From Microbacterium sp. H83 (GTDB lineage: Bacteria; Actinomycetota; Actinomycetes; Actinomycetales; Microbacteriaceae): 38,820 nucleotides of DNA. The notes under the pieces are model-generated. The model was not told where the DNA came from, did not search any database, and saw only the letters and a list, made by a program, of their open reading frames with translations. The translations under genes and the position numbers were made by a program. The stretch covers positions 1 to 38,820 of the forward strand of contig NZ_LWCU01000025.1 of the NCBI RefSeq assembly GCF_001650405.1, written 5' to 3'. Shown piece after piece: positions 16,658 to 24,796 of the stretch (positions within the stretch are counted from its first letter, which is position 1; each line of letters opens with the position of its first letter).

Positions 16658-18463
16658 ATGGCACACCTTCTCGGGGCTGAAGCCCTCCACCTCGAATATC
16701 CGACGAGGGTCGTCTTCGACTCCGTGACCCTCGGCATCGAAGAAGGTGACCGCATCGGCATCGTCGGCCGCAACGGCGACGGGAAGTCGAGCCTGCTGGG
16801 CATGCTCGCCGGCATCAAGGAGCCGAACTCGGGTCGCGTGACGGTGCGCGGCGGGACCACCATCGGCGTTCTCGACCAGGCGGACACGCTGCCCGACGAC
16901 CTGACGATCGCCGAGGCGGTCGTGGGGGACACCCCCGAATACGAATGGGCGGGCGATGCGCGCGTCCGCGACGTCATCGCCGGACTCCTCACCGATCTGC
17001 CCTGGGACGCGCAGATCGGCTCCCTGAGCGGCGGCCAGCGCCGGCGCGTGTCCCTCGCGAAGCTGCTCGCGGGCGACTGGGACGTCATCGCGCTCGACGA
17101 GCCCACCAACCATCTCGACGTCGAGGCCATCACCTGGCTCGCCGGCCACCTGAAGCGGCGCTGGGCGGCGAACTCCGGGGCGCTCATGGTGGTGACGCAC
17201 GACCGGTGGTTCCTCGATGAGATCTGCACCGAGACCTGGGAGGTGCACGACCGCATCGTCGAGCCCTTCGAGGGAGGGTACGCGGCCTACATCCTGCAGC
17301 GCGTCGAGCGCGACCGGATGGCGGCGGCGACCGAGGCCAAGCGTCAGAACCTCGCCCGCAAGGAGCTCGCCTGGCTGCGCCGGGGTGCTCCCGCCCGGAC
17401 GAGCAAGCCGAAGTTCCGCATCGACGCCGCCAACGAGCTGATCGCCGACGTCCCCGAGATCCGCGACAAGGTCTCGCTGCAGTCGCTCGCGGTGTCGCGC
17501 CTCGGCAAGGACGTCGTCGACCTGCTCGACGTGGACGTGACCTACCCGACGGCGGACGGCGGCACGAAGACGGTGCTCAGAGACGTCGAGTGGCGCATCG
17601 CCCCCGGCGAGCGCACCGGCATCCTCGGTGTGAACGGCGCCGGAAAGTCGACCCTCCTCGGTCTCATCTCGGGAACCGTCGAGCCCAGCGGCGGCCGCGT
17701 GAAGCGCGGCAAGACGGTGAAGGTGCAGACCCTCACGCAGCGGCTCGACGAGCTCGCGCAGCACTGGAACGACCCCGTGCGCGTGATCATCTCTGGACTC
17801 CGCACCTCGTACACGATGGGGACGGGCTCCAAGGCGCAGGATCTCACGCCGGGTCAGCTGCTCGAGCGCCTGGGGTTCTCCTCGGCGCAGCTGTCGACCC
17901 CGGTGAAGGACCTCAGCGGTGGCCAGCAGCGCCGTCTTCAGCTCCTCCTCGTGCTGCTCGACCAGCCGAACGTGCTGATCCTCGACGAGCCGACGAACGA
18001 CCTCGACACCGACATGCTCGCCGCCATCGAGGACCTCCTCGACTCCTGGTCGGGCACCCTTCTCGTCGTCAGCCACGACCGGTATTTCCTCGAGCGCGTC
18101 ACCGATCAGCAGTTCGCGATCCTCGACGGCCGTCTGCGCCACCTCCCCGGCGGCGTGGACGAGTACCTGCGGCTGCGCCAGTTGCAGGATGCCGGGCCGG
18201 CCAAAGCCGCCACGAGCGCACCGGCCGCACCGACGGGTCTCGACGGCGCTGCACTGCGGACGGCGCAGAAGGAGGTCTCGGCCCTCGAGCGACGGATCCA
18301 GAAGCTCACCGAGCAGGTCGACAGGGCGAAGCACGCACTGGCAGACCACGACCAGGCGGACTACGCCGGGCTCGGCGAGAAGATGAAGGCCATCGGAGAC
18401 ACCGAGGCGGAGATCGAGGAGCTCGAGCTGCGCTGGTTCGAGCTCACCGAGCAGATCGGCTGA
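16658..18463 (+). CDS. ABC-F family ATPase (Uup/EttA-like, ribosome-associated)
   Basis: A 601-aa soluble protein with two ABC domains and no membrane segment. Domain 1 has Walker A GRNGDGKSS, signature LSGGQRRRVSLAK and Walker B VIALDEPTNHLD. The interdomain linker contains RKELAWLRRGAPARTSKPK, the P-site tRNA interaction motif region of ABC-F factors. Domain 2 has [21 protein letters not shown] and LILDEPTNDLD. The C-terminus is a Lys/Glu-rich coiled coil (about 530-601), as in Uup. ABC-F proteins act on stalled or drug-bound ribosomes; which subgroup this is cannot be fixed from sequence alone. ATG 16658 has GGAAGG at 16648-16653. TACCCT at 16642-16647 could be a -10 giving a nearly leaderless mRNA. 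Confidence 0.92.
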   Translation: MAHLLGAEALHLEYPTRVVFDSVTLGIEEGDRIGIVGRNGDGKSSLLGMLAGIKEPNSGRVTVRGGTTIGVLDQADTLPDDLTIAEAVVGDTPEYEWAGDARVRDVIAGLLTDLPWDAQIGSLSGGQRRRVSLAKLLAGDWDVIALDEPTNHLDVEAITWLAGHLKRRWAANSGALMVVTHDRWFLDEICTETWEVHDRIVEPFEGGYAAYILQRVERDRMAAATEAKRQNLARKELAWLRRGAPARTSKPKFRIDAANELIADVPEIRDKVSLQSLAVSRLGKDVVDLLDVDVTYPTADGGTKTVLRDVEWRIAPGERTGILGVNGAGKSTLLGLISGTVEPSGGRVKRGKTVKVQTLTQRLDELAQHWNDPVRVIISGLRTSYTMGTGSKAQDLTPGQLLERLGFSSAQLSTPVKDLSGGQQRRLQLLLVLLDQPNVLILDEPTNDLDTDMLAAIEDLLDSWSGTLLVVSHDRYFLERVTDQQFAILDGRLRHLPGGVDEYLRLRQLQDAGPAKAATSAPAAPTGLDGAALRTAQKEVSALERRIQKLTEQVDRAKHALADHDQADYAGLGEKMKAIGDTEAEIEELELRWFELTEQIG

Positions 18464-18581
18464 TCCCTCGCGATCCGCGCCCCGCGGGAATACGGTGGCC
18501 TTGCAGGACGCTGTGCTCTGGGCGGGGTTCGATGCCATCCGGGATCGCAGAGCATGATCCTGCGGTACCCGGGAGGTGCAC

Positions 18582-20390
18582 GTGGAAGGACTCGAGGTCA
18601 CCGTCCTGATCGGACTCACGATCCTCGTCGGAACGCTGCTCGCGCCGCGAGTACGGCTGGCGCTGCCGCTCGTGCTCGTGATCCTCGGGCTGGCGCTCGG
18701 CTTCGTGCCGGCGCTGCGGGAGATCCAGCTCCCGCCGGAGACGGTGCTGCTGCTCTTCCTCCCGGTGATGCTGTTCTGGGAGAGCCTCACGACCTCGCTG
18801 CGGTCGATCCGCCGCGACTTCCGCTACATCCTCCCGATGAGCACCGTCCTCGTGGTGGCATCCGCCTTCGCGGTCGCGGGGATCGGACTGCTGTTCGGGA
18901 TGCCGTGGGAGACCGCCCTCATCCTCGGAGCCGCCGTCGCCCCGCCCGACGCCACGGCCGTCGCCGCGCTCGGACGTCTGCTGCCCCGGCGCCTCTTCAT
19001 GAAGCTCAAGGCCGAGAGCCTCACCAACGACGGCACGGCGCTCGTGCTCTACGCGATCGCGGTGTCGCTCGCCCTCGGCGGTCAGATCTCCCCGTGGTCG
19101 GTGACGGTCTCGGTGCTCACCTCCTACGTGGGCGGCGTCGCCGCCGGCGTCGTGATCGCGATGCTCGGCTACCTGCTGCTGCGGCGCACGTCGTCGACGA
19201 TCGTGATCAACGTGACGCTGCTGCTCATCCCGTTCTCAGCCTTCCTCCTCGCCGAGATCGTGCACGCGTCGGGGGTGCTCGCGGTCGTCGTCGCGGGCCT
19301 GATCGTCGCCTACATCGCTCCGCGCGTCACGACGGCCTCGTCGAGGCGTCAGGCGGATGCCGCGTGGCCGTTCGGCGTCTTCCTGCTCAACGGGGCGCTG
19401 TTCGTTCTGATCGGGCTCGAGGTCCAGTTCGTCGTCCACGAGATCTCTGCGGCCGCGATCGGTCGCCTCGTGCTCATCACGCTCGCGGTGTGGGCGACGC
19501 TGCTCGCCGTGCGCTACCTGTTCCAGCTCATGAACGCGCCGTTCCAGCGGCGGACCGGCCCCCGTCCGAGCCGCGGCGCCCGCGCGCGATCGATGGCGGT
19601 CTCGACCGTCGCGGGCATGCGCGGAGCCGTGTCGCTCGCGATCGCCCTGTCGGTGCCCGTCGCCAGCGAGACGCAGGGCGAGATCGCCGGTCGCGACGAG
19701 ATCGTCTTCGTGACGGCCGGCGTGATCCTGCTCAGCCTGCTCGTGCAGGGACCGCTGCTGCCCGCGATCGTGCGCTGGGCGCGCTTCCCCGTCGACCACA
19801 TGGAGGCCGAGGAGTACGAGCTCGCGGAGCGGACCATCTCGGGAGCCGCGCTCGCCGCGCTCGACGATCTCGCGGCCGAGCACGGGATCGGCCAGGAGGT
19901 CCGCGACAAGGTGCGGGCCGAGGGCTATCAGATGCTCGAGTACTCCAACGCGCGCTCTCTCGCGAGGGAGCAGGCCATCGTGGATGCCGAGGCGGAGGCC
20001 CTCGACGAGATGCTCGGCGAGCCCGATCCGCTGGGCGCAGGGACGAGCCCGGTCGCCCCCGACGACGAGTCCGCGGATGCGGGAGGCGGCGCGATCCGCA
20101 TCCCGGGCGACGCCGCCGACCCCGACATCGTCACGGTCGACGCCGCGGTCGGCGAGGTGCGCACACTGCAGATGATCGCGACCTCGGCCGATGTCGACGT
20201 GATGCAGCGCTCGCCCCTCCTGCGTCACGAGGAGCACACCCGTCTCAAGCTCGCACTGATCGACCGCAAGCGCGAGGTGCTGCTGGGGCTGCGTCGCAGC
20301 GGCACGGTGGACGACCTCGTCGTCCGTCGGATCTCGGCGCGGCTCGACCTCGAGCAGGTGCGCCTGCAGGGCATCGAGGACTTCGACTGA
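18582..20390 (+). CDS. CPA1-family Na+/H+ antiporter (NhaP type)
   Basis: A 602-aa integral membrane antiporter. Around a dozen hydrophobic helices fill the first ~400 residues. Family motifs include LLFLPVMLFWESL, AAVAPPDATAVAALGR and KAESLTNDGTALVLY, where the Asn-Asp pair is the ion-binding site of electroneutral CPA1 exchangers. A long hydrophilic C-terminal tail (about 420-602, many Asp/Glu/Ala and a helical LRHEEHTRLKLALIDRKREV) is cytoplasmic and probably regulatory. GTG 18582 is chosen over GTG 18576 because GGGAGG at 18571-18576 would otherwise overlap the start codon. The gene seems to be transcribed alone, since flanking genes are functionally unrelated. It would export Na+ in exchange for protons for pH and salt balance. 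Confidence 0.9.
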   Translation: MEGLEVTVLIGLTILVGTLLAPRVRLALPLVLVILGLALGFVPALREIQLPPETVLLLFLPVMLFWESLTTSLRSIRRDFRYILPMSTVLVVASAFAVAGIGLLFGMPWETALILGAAVAPPDATAVAALGRLLPRRLFMKLKAESLTNDGTALVLYAIAVSLALGGQISPWSVTVSVLTSYVGGVAAGVVIAMLGYLLLRRTSSTIVINVTLLLIPFSAFLLAEIVHASGVLAVVVAGLIVAYIAPRVTTASSRRQADAAWPFGVFLLNGALFVLIGLEVQFVVHEISAAAIGRLVLITLAVWATLLAVRYLFQLMNAPFQRRTGPRPSRGARARSMAVSTVAGMRGAVSLAIALSVPVASETQGEIAGRDEIVFVTAGVILLSLLVQGPLLPAIVRWARFPVDHMEAEEYELAERTISGAALAALDDLAAEHGIGQEVRDKVRAEGYQMLEYSNARSLAREQAIVDAEAEALDEMLGEPDPLGAGTSPVAPDDESADAGGGAIRIPGDAADPDIVTVDAAVGEVRTLQMIATSADVDVMQRSPLLRHEEHTRLKLALIDRKREVLLGLRRSGTVDDLVVRRISARLDLEQVRLQGIEDFD

Positions 20391-20393
20391 CGG

Positions 20394-20447
20394 CTGTGAC
20401 GCTCTGTGACGCTCGATTGTCGCGGGCGGGGCGTCGCTGCCTAACGT
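20394..20447 (+). promoter_or_regulatory. Predicted metQ promoter with direct repeat
   Basis: CTGTGACGCTC occurs twice in tandem (20394-20404 and 20404-20414, period 10) just upstream of a possible -35 TTGTCG (20417-20422). The -10 TAACGT (20442-20447) follows after 19 bases, inside the small dyad CCTA-ACG-TAGG. The repeats, one helical turn apart, could be an activator or repressor site. The leader to the metQ ATG is only about 25-30 bases, too short for a riboswitch. Confidence 0.45.
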
Positions 20448-20480
20448 AGGCGAGTCCCCCAAGAGAGGAACCCACTCACC

Positions 20481-21398
20481 ATGTCCTTCACCGCATCCCG
20501 TCGGACCACGTCCGTCATCGCCGCGCTCGCCGCGGTCCCGCTCTTCGTCGCCCTCGCAGGCTGCGCCACCGCATCCTCCGACGCCGGCTCCGACGGCGGA
20601 TCTTCCGACGAGACCGTCAAGATCGGTGTCGTCGGCAAGGGCGACGCGCAGTGGGCGCCCTTCGTCGAGGCGGCAGCCGAGGAGGGCATCACGGTCGAGC
20701 TCGTCGACTTCGGCTCGTACGAGCAGCCCAACCCCGCGCTGACCGAGGGCGAGATCGACCTCAACCAGTTCCAGCACATCGTCTACCTCGCCGAGTACAA
20801 CGAGGCATCGGGCTCCGACCTGACCCCGATCGGCTCGACCGCGATCTACCCGCTGGGGCTCTACTCGCAGAAGTACGACGACGTCGACGACATCCCCGAG
20901 GGCGAGACCGTCGCCGTCCCGGACGACGCGTCCAACCAGGCGCGCGCGCTGCTCGTGCTGCAGTCCGCCGGACTCATCGAGCTCAAGAGCGGCGGCACGA
21001 TCTTCTCCGACCTCGCCGACGTCGACACCGCCAAGTCCAAGGTCGAGGTCACGGCGCTCGAGGCGGCGCTGATCCCGACCTCGCTGCCCGACGTCGCCGC
21101 GGCGATCATCAACAACGACTTCGTGGAGGACGCCGGACTGTCGTTCGACGACGCGATCGCCCAGGACGACCCGGAGGACCCCAACGCGCTGCCGTACGTG
21201 AACATCTTCGCGGCCCGCGCAGAGGACGCCGACAACGAGACGTACCTCAAGCTCGTCGAGATCTTCCAGACGAACGAGGACGTCCAGGCCGGTCTGCTCG
21301 AGTCGTCGGGTGACACCGCGGTCCCGCTGCAGACCCCCGTCGAGGACCTGGTCTCGTCGCTCGAGAAGGTCCAGAAGGACACCGCAGCGAACAAGTGA
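20481..21398 (+). CDS. metQ: Methionine ABC importer, substrate-binding lipoprotein
   Basis: A 305-aa NlpA/MetQ-family lipoprotein. The signal sequence ends in the lipobox VALAGC (Cys 28), then an Asp/Ser/Gly linker. The mature domain follows the MetQ pattern: VKIGVVGKGDAQWAPFVEAA, VELVDFGSYEQPNPALTEGE, IDLNQFQHIVYLAEYN and AIYPLGLYSQKY. The usual MetQ HY..YL region reads here as QFQHIVYL. It binds L- or D-methionine at the outer membrane face and delivers it to MetI/MetN. metN follows after 107 bases that hold two hairpins, so metQ is probably made in excess. AGAGAGGAA upstream is the ribosome site. Confidence 0.92.
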   Translation: MSFTASRRTTSVIAALAAVPLFVALAGCATASSDAGSDGGSSDETVKIGVVGKGDAQWAPFVEAAAEEGITVELVDFGSYEQPNPALTEGEIDLNQFQHIVYLAEYNEASGSDLTPIGSTAIYPLGLYSQKYDDVDDIPEGETVAVPDDASNQARALLVLQSAGLIELKSGGTIFSDLADVDTAKSKVEVTALEAALIPTSLPDVAAAIINNDFVEDAGLSFDDAIAQDDPEDPNALPYVNIFAARAEDADNETYLKLVEIFQTNEDVQAGLLESSGDTAVPLQTPVEDLVSSLEKVQKDTAANK

Positions 21399-21404
21399 CG
21401 ACGT

Positions 21405-21470
21405 CGGCCGGGAGCGAACCCCCCGGCCGATGAGAGAGAATCGGGTGGCGCCGCGCGCGTCACCCGATTC
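21405..21470 (+). terminator. Tandem hairpins between metQ and metN (attenuating terminator)
   Basis: CGGCCGGG (21405-21412) pairs with CCCGGCCG (21422-21429). The second hairpin is stronger: GAATCGGGTG (21438-21447) pairs perfectly with CACCCGATTC (21461-21470) over 13 nt, followed by GTCGTCTTCC. Partial termination here would favour metQ over metNI, as is common for binding-protein genes. Confidence 0.6.
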
Positions 21471-21505
21471 GTCGTCTTCCGACAACACCCCCACCGGAGC
21501 AGCAC

Positions 21506-22549
21506 ATGCCCATCGTGAGCCTGACCGCCGTGTCGAAGGCGTACCCCGCCCGCACCCCGGGTGACGGCGAGATCATCGCGGTCGACGACGTCACCCTGAA
21601 CATCGAGAAGGGCGACGTCTTCGGGATCATCGGATACTCGGGCGCGGGCAAGTCGACGCTCGTGCGCCTCATCAACGCGCTCGAGCCGGCCACCGGCGGC
21701 ACGATCCTCGTCGACGGCGTGGACATCACCGCGCTCAAGGAGAGCGAGCTGCGCAAGGTCCGCGGCGGCATCGGCATGATCTTCCAGCAGTTCAACCTCT
21801 TCGCCTCGCGCACGGTCAGGGCCAACGTCGCCTACCCGCTCAAGCTCGCGGGGTGGAGCAAGACCGACATCGAGGCGCGTGTCACCGAGCTGCTGTCGTT
21901 CGTCGGCCTCTCGGACAAGGCCAAGGCATACCCCGAGCAGCTGTCCGGCGGGCAGAAGCAGCGTGTCGGCATCGCCCGCGCCCTCGCGACCAAGCCCGCG
22001 ATCCTCCTGGCCGACGAGGCCACGAGCGCGCTCGACCCGCAGACCACGCACGAGGTCCTCGACCTGCTGAAGCGGGTCAACGAGGAGCAGGGCGTCACGA
22101 TCGTCGTCATCACCCACGAGATGGACGTCATCCAGACCATCGCGACCAAGGTGGCCGTGATGGAGAACGGCCGGGTGATCGAGGAGGGCGACGTCTTCGA
22201 CGTCTTCTCCGCGCCGCAGAACCCCGCGTCGCAGCGGTTCGTGGGAACGGTCGTCAAGGGCATCCCGTCGCCGTCCGAGCTGTCGGTGCTCCGCGAGCGC
22301 CACCGCGGACGCCTCGTCACCTTCTCGTTCCGCGACGGCGACTCCTCGCAGGCGCAGGTGTTCCTCGACCTGGCCGCCGCCGGTCTCGACTTCGAGCTCG
22401 TCTACGGCGGCATCAACGACATCCGCGGTCGCGCCTTCGGGCACCTGACGCTCGCGATCCGCGGAGAGGGCCCGGCGATCGACAGGGCCCTCGCCGCGAT
22501 CGGCGAACGCGTCGAAGTGACCGAGATCGCTCGAGAGGAGGCGCTCTGA
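21506..22549 (+). CDS. metN: Methionine ABC importer, ATP-binding protein
   Basis: A 347-aa ATPase. Walker A GYSGAGKST, Q-loop FQQFNLFASRTV, signature LSGGQKQRVGIAR, Walker B ILLADEATSALDP and the H-loop in VVITHEMDV are all intact. The C-terminal ~85 residues form a NIL domain (VTFSFRDGDSSQAQVF, then VYGGINDIRGRAFGHLTL), the regulatory domain by which MetN is inhibited when cytoplasmic methionine is high. ATG 21506 has GGAG six bases upstream. The stop overlaps the metI start (TGATG), so the two are translationally coupled. Confidence 0.95.
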   Translation: MPIVSLTAVSKAYPARTPGDGEIIAVDDVTLNIEKGDVFGIIGYSGAGKSTLVRLINALEPATGGTILVDGVDITALKESELRKVRGGIGMIFQQFNLFASRTVRANVAYPLKLAGWSKTDIEARVTELLSFVGLSDKAKAYPEQLSGGQKQRVGIARALATKPAILLADEATSALDPQTTHEVLDLLKRVNEEQGVTIVVITHEMDVIQTIATKVAVMENGRVIEEGDVFDVFSAPQNPASQRFVGTVVKGIPSPSELSVLRERHRGRLVTFSFRDGDSSQAQVFLDLAAAGLDFELVYGGINDIRGRAFGHLTLAIRGEGPAIDRALAAIGERVEVTEIAREEAL

Positions 22550-23208
22550 TGGATCGCCTGAACGAACTGTGGCCCGAGCTGTGGAAGGCCGCGCTCGAGA
22601 CGCTCTACATGACGTCGTTCGCGCTGCTGCTCGGCGGCGTCCTCGGACTCGCGATCGGCGTCATCCTCTATGTCACGCGCCCGGGAGGCCTCGCCGAGAA
22701 CCGCGCGGTCTCACTCGTCGCGAACCTCGGCGTCAACTTTTTCCGCCCGATCCCGTTCGTGCTCTTCGTCGCCGTCGCCCAGCCCTTCGCCCGCGCGGTG
22801 GTCGGCACGGGCATCGGCACCACGGCCGGCGCGTTCATGATCGCGCTCGCCGCCGCGTTCGCGATCGGCCGCATCGTGGAGCAGCACCTCGTGTCGGTGC
22901 CGCCCGGGGTCATCGAGGCGGCACGGGCGATGGGGGCCGGGCCGTGGCGCATCCTCTTCACGGTCGCCATCCCCGAGTCCCTCGGCCCGCTCATCCTGGG
23001 CTACACGTTCATCGTGGTGGCGCTCATCGACATGACCGCGATGGCGGGTCTCATCGGCGGCGGCGGTCTCGGCGCCTTCGCCCAGATCTACGGCTTCCGT
23101 CAATTCGAGCCCGTCGTGATGTGGACGGCCATCGTCCTCATCGTGGTGTTCGTGCACCTCGTGCAGATCCTCGGCACGAGGCTGGCGCGCAAGATCATGC
23201 GCCGCTGA
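22549..23208 (+). CDS. metI: Methionine ABC importer, permease
   Basis: A 219-aa permease with five predicted membrane helices, the usual MetI size. The EAA loop is clear: GVIEAARAMGAGPWRILFTVAIPES, seen in two parts around residues 120-145. It contains GIGTTAGAFMIALAAAFAIGR before the loop and MAGLIGGGGLGAFAQIYGF after it, both MetI hallmarks. It forms the membrane channel with the MetN ATPase. The 3' end overlaps the convergent pseudouridine synthase gene by 14 bases (23195-23208). Confidence 0.94.
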   Translation: MDRLNELWPELWKAALETLYMTSFALLLGGVLGLAIGVILYVTRPGGLAENRAVSLVANLGVNFFRPIPFVLFVAVAQPFARAVVGTGIGTTAGAFMIALAAAFAIGRIVEQHLVSVPPGVIEAARAMGAGPWRILFTVAIPESLGPLILGYTFIVVALIDMTAMAGLIGGGGLGAFAQIYGFRQFEPVVMWTAIVLIVVFVHLVQILGTRLARKIMRR

Positions 23209-24124
23209 GCGGAGCCTCCGACAGGGTCCTGCCCGACGCGAACATGCGCTCCTCCCCGCTCAGCGGATCGACGAAGTGCAGCTCGCGCGCGAGCAGCTGC
23301 AGGGGACGCTCGAAGTCGTCGGGGTGCTCGCCGGTGAGCTCGGGATAGAAGGGGTCGTACAGGATCGGCAGCCCCAGCGCCGCGAGGTGCACCCGCAGCT
23401 GATGCATCTTGCCGCTGTGGGGCCGCAGGAGCGTGTGCACGACGCGGGCGTCCGCGTCAATGACCTCGATCGCGGTCTCGGCGTTGGGCGGCCGCTCGTC
23501 GTCGACGCGCACCTTGAGCTCGCCGCGCAGCTTGGCGATGTGGTTCCGGTAGACGAGCGGGAAGCGGTCGGGGTCCCAGTCGGCAGGGCGGGCGGACACC
23601 GCCTCGTAGACCTTCTGCACCGCGCGGTTCTCGAAGAGCAGCTGGTACGGCCCCCTCGACTCCGGTCGCGCCGCGAACATCAGCAGACCCGCGGTCTGCC
23701 GGTCGAGTCGATGGATCGGCGCGAGATCGGGGTTGTCGAGCAGCCTGCGCAGCCGCACGAGCGCGGAGTTCTGCAGGAACCTGCCGCCCGGCGTCGTCGG
23801 GAGGAAGTGCGGCTTGTCGACGACGACGAGGTCCTCGTCCTGGTGCACGATCTCGAGCTCGACGGGGAGACGGGTCTCGGCGGGCGGGTCGCGGTAGTAC
23901 CAGATGAACTCCTCGGCGCCGAGAGGCGTGTCCCTGGCCAGGGGAGTGCCGTCGTGCGCCACGATCTCGCCCAGGTCGAACCGCACGAGCAGCCGCTCGG
24001 GATCGAGGTGGAAGAAGCGCTCGATCATGTAGGCGGCGACCGTCGGCCATTCGCCCTGCAGCGGCACGTGCAGGCGGGTCGCGCCCACGCCGTCGCGCAC
24101 GGGAAGAGGGGAGAGCATGCCCAT
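23195..24124 (-). CDS. RluA-family RNA pseudouridine synthase
   Basis: A 309-aa enzyme that isomerises uridine to pseudouridine in structured RNA. The catalytic motif HRLDRQTAG holds the essential Asp at D141, preceded by VVDKPHFLPTTPGG and followed by VQKVYEAV and the RNA-binding-pocket motif GKMHQLRVHLAALGLPILYD, all typical of RluA/RsuA enzymes. The N-terminal ~85 residues (WPTVAAYMIERFF and on) are an S4-like or family-specific region. The substrate (23S rRNA or tRNA position) cannot be read from sequence. It lies 13 bases downstream of the marR-type gene on the same strand, so the two are probably cotranscribed. Confidence 0.9.
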   Translation of the reverse strand: MGMLSPLPVRDGVGATRLHVPLQGEWPTVAAYMIERFFHLDPERLLVRFDLGEIVAHDGTPLARDTPLGAEEFIWYYRDPPAETRLPVELEIVHQDEDLVVVDKPHFLPTTPGGRFLQNSALVRLRRLLDNPDLAPIHRLDRQTAGLLMFAARPESRGPYQLLFENRAVQKVYEAVSARPADWDPDRFPLVYRNHIAKLRGELKVRVDDERPPNAETAIEVIDADARVVHTLLRPHSGKMHQLRVHLAALGLPILYDPFYPELTGEHPDDFERPLQLLARELHFVDPLSGEERMFASGRTLSEAPLSGA

Positions 24125-24137
24125 CAGCGTCGTCCCG

Positions 24138-24632
24138 TCACGCGTCGAAGCTCAGGCTGAGCTTGCGCAGCAGCGCCGCGAGGCGATCGCGGTCGCCGCG
24201 CGACAGCGCCTGCAGCAGGTCCGCCTCGACGTCGACGAGGCGCGTGATGGCGGCGTCCACACGGATGCGGCCGTCGTCGGTGAGCGTGACCAGCACGCTG
24301 CGCCCGTCGGCGGGGTCCGCCTCGCGGCGCACGAAGCGGCGCCCGACGAGTCGATCGATGCGGTTGGTCATGGTGCCGCTGGAGACGAGAGTCTGCTGCA
24401 GCAGCTGCTTCGGCGACAGCTGGAAGGGCGCGCCGGCGCGACGCAGCGCCGAGAGGACATCCCACTCCCATGCCTCGAGGTCGCTGCGACGGAAGACGTC
24501 GCGGCGGGCGCGGTCGAGCAGGCGGGTGAGCCGATCCATGCGGGAGAGCACCTCGAGGGGCGAGAAGTCGAGGTCGGGGCGCTGGGTGTTCCAGGCACCG
24601 ACGATCCGATCGACCTCATCCGCCTCGCTCAT
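24138..24632 (-). CDS. MarR-family transcriptional regulator
   Basis: A 164-aa winged helix-turn-helix protein. N-terminal dimerisation helices (about 1-50) lead to the DNA-binding core LEAWEWDVLSALRRAG, LLQQTLVSSGTMTNRIDRL, then the wing VRREADPADGRSVLVTLTD, whose D-x-R-S motif is diagnostic of MarR. C-terminal helices close the dimer. A GATAAT -10 at 24639-24644 (minus strand) leaves only six bases before the ATG, so the mRNA may be leaderless. The likely targets are its own promoter and the pseudouridine synthase gene just downstream. The ligand is unknown. Confidence 0.92.
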   Translation of the reverse strand: MSEADEVDRIVGAWNTQRPDLDFSPLEVLSRMDRLTRLLDRARRDVFRRSDLEAWEWDVLSALRRAGAPFQLSPKQLLQQTLVSSGTMTNRIDRLVGRRFVRREADPADGRSVLVTLTDDGRIRVDAAITRLVDVEADLLQALSRGDRDRLAALLRKLSLSFDA

Positions 24633-24638
24633 CCGTCC

Positions 24639-24644
24639 ATTATC
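24639..24644 (-). promoter_or_regulatory. -10 box of marR-type gene, leaderless arrangement
   Basis: GATAAT on the minus strand lies six bases before the ATG at 24632, so the transcript would begin at or within a base or two of the start codon. No good -35 is seen. Leaderless mRNAs are common in actinobacteria. Confidence 0.5.
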
Positions 24645-24697
24645 GCGGGTCGCGAACCGATCGCCGTCGGCACCGATGCGGACGTGGCAGACTTGAC

Positions 24698-24723
24698 CCG
24701 CGGCGTCCTCCGGGACGCCGCGG
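24698..24723 (+). other. Perfect hairpin directly before tRNA-Gln
   Basis: CCGCGGCGTCC (24698-24708) pairs with GGACGCCGCGG (24713-24723) over the loop TCCG. It ends exactly one base before the mature tRNA 5' end. It would be the 5' leader of the tRNA precursor if the -10 is CAGACT (24688-24693). It may guide RNase P or be a terminator from upstream. Confidence 0.5.
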
Positions 24724-24795
24724 TCCGCCGTGGTGTAATGGCAGCACGACAGCCTTTGGAGCTGTGAGGTCTAGGTTCGAGTCCTGGCGGCGGAG
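24724..24795 (+). tRNA. tRNA-Gln (anticodon TTG)
   Basis: A complete 72-nt cloverleaf. Acceptor TCCGCCG pairs with CGGCGGA (24788-24794), with discriminator G24795. Anticodon stem ACAGC/GCTGT encloses loop CTTTGGA, anticodon TTG, reading CAA. T-arm CTAGG-TTCGAGT-CCTGG is sound, with one G-U. CCA is not encoded. The glmU ATG begins at 24797, one base beyond the discriminator. Confidence 0.97.
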
Positions 24796-24796
24796 C

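Noticed and set aside
20391..20480. SAM riboswitch or S-box before metQ
   Set aside because: Only about 25-30 bases separate the likely transcript start from metQ, too little for any known SAM riboswitch fold.
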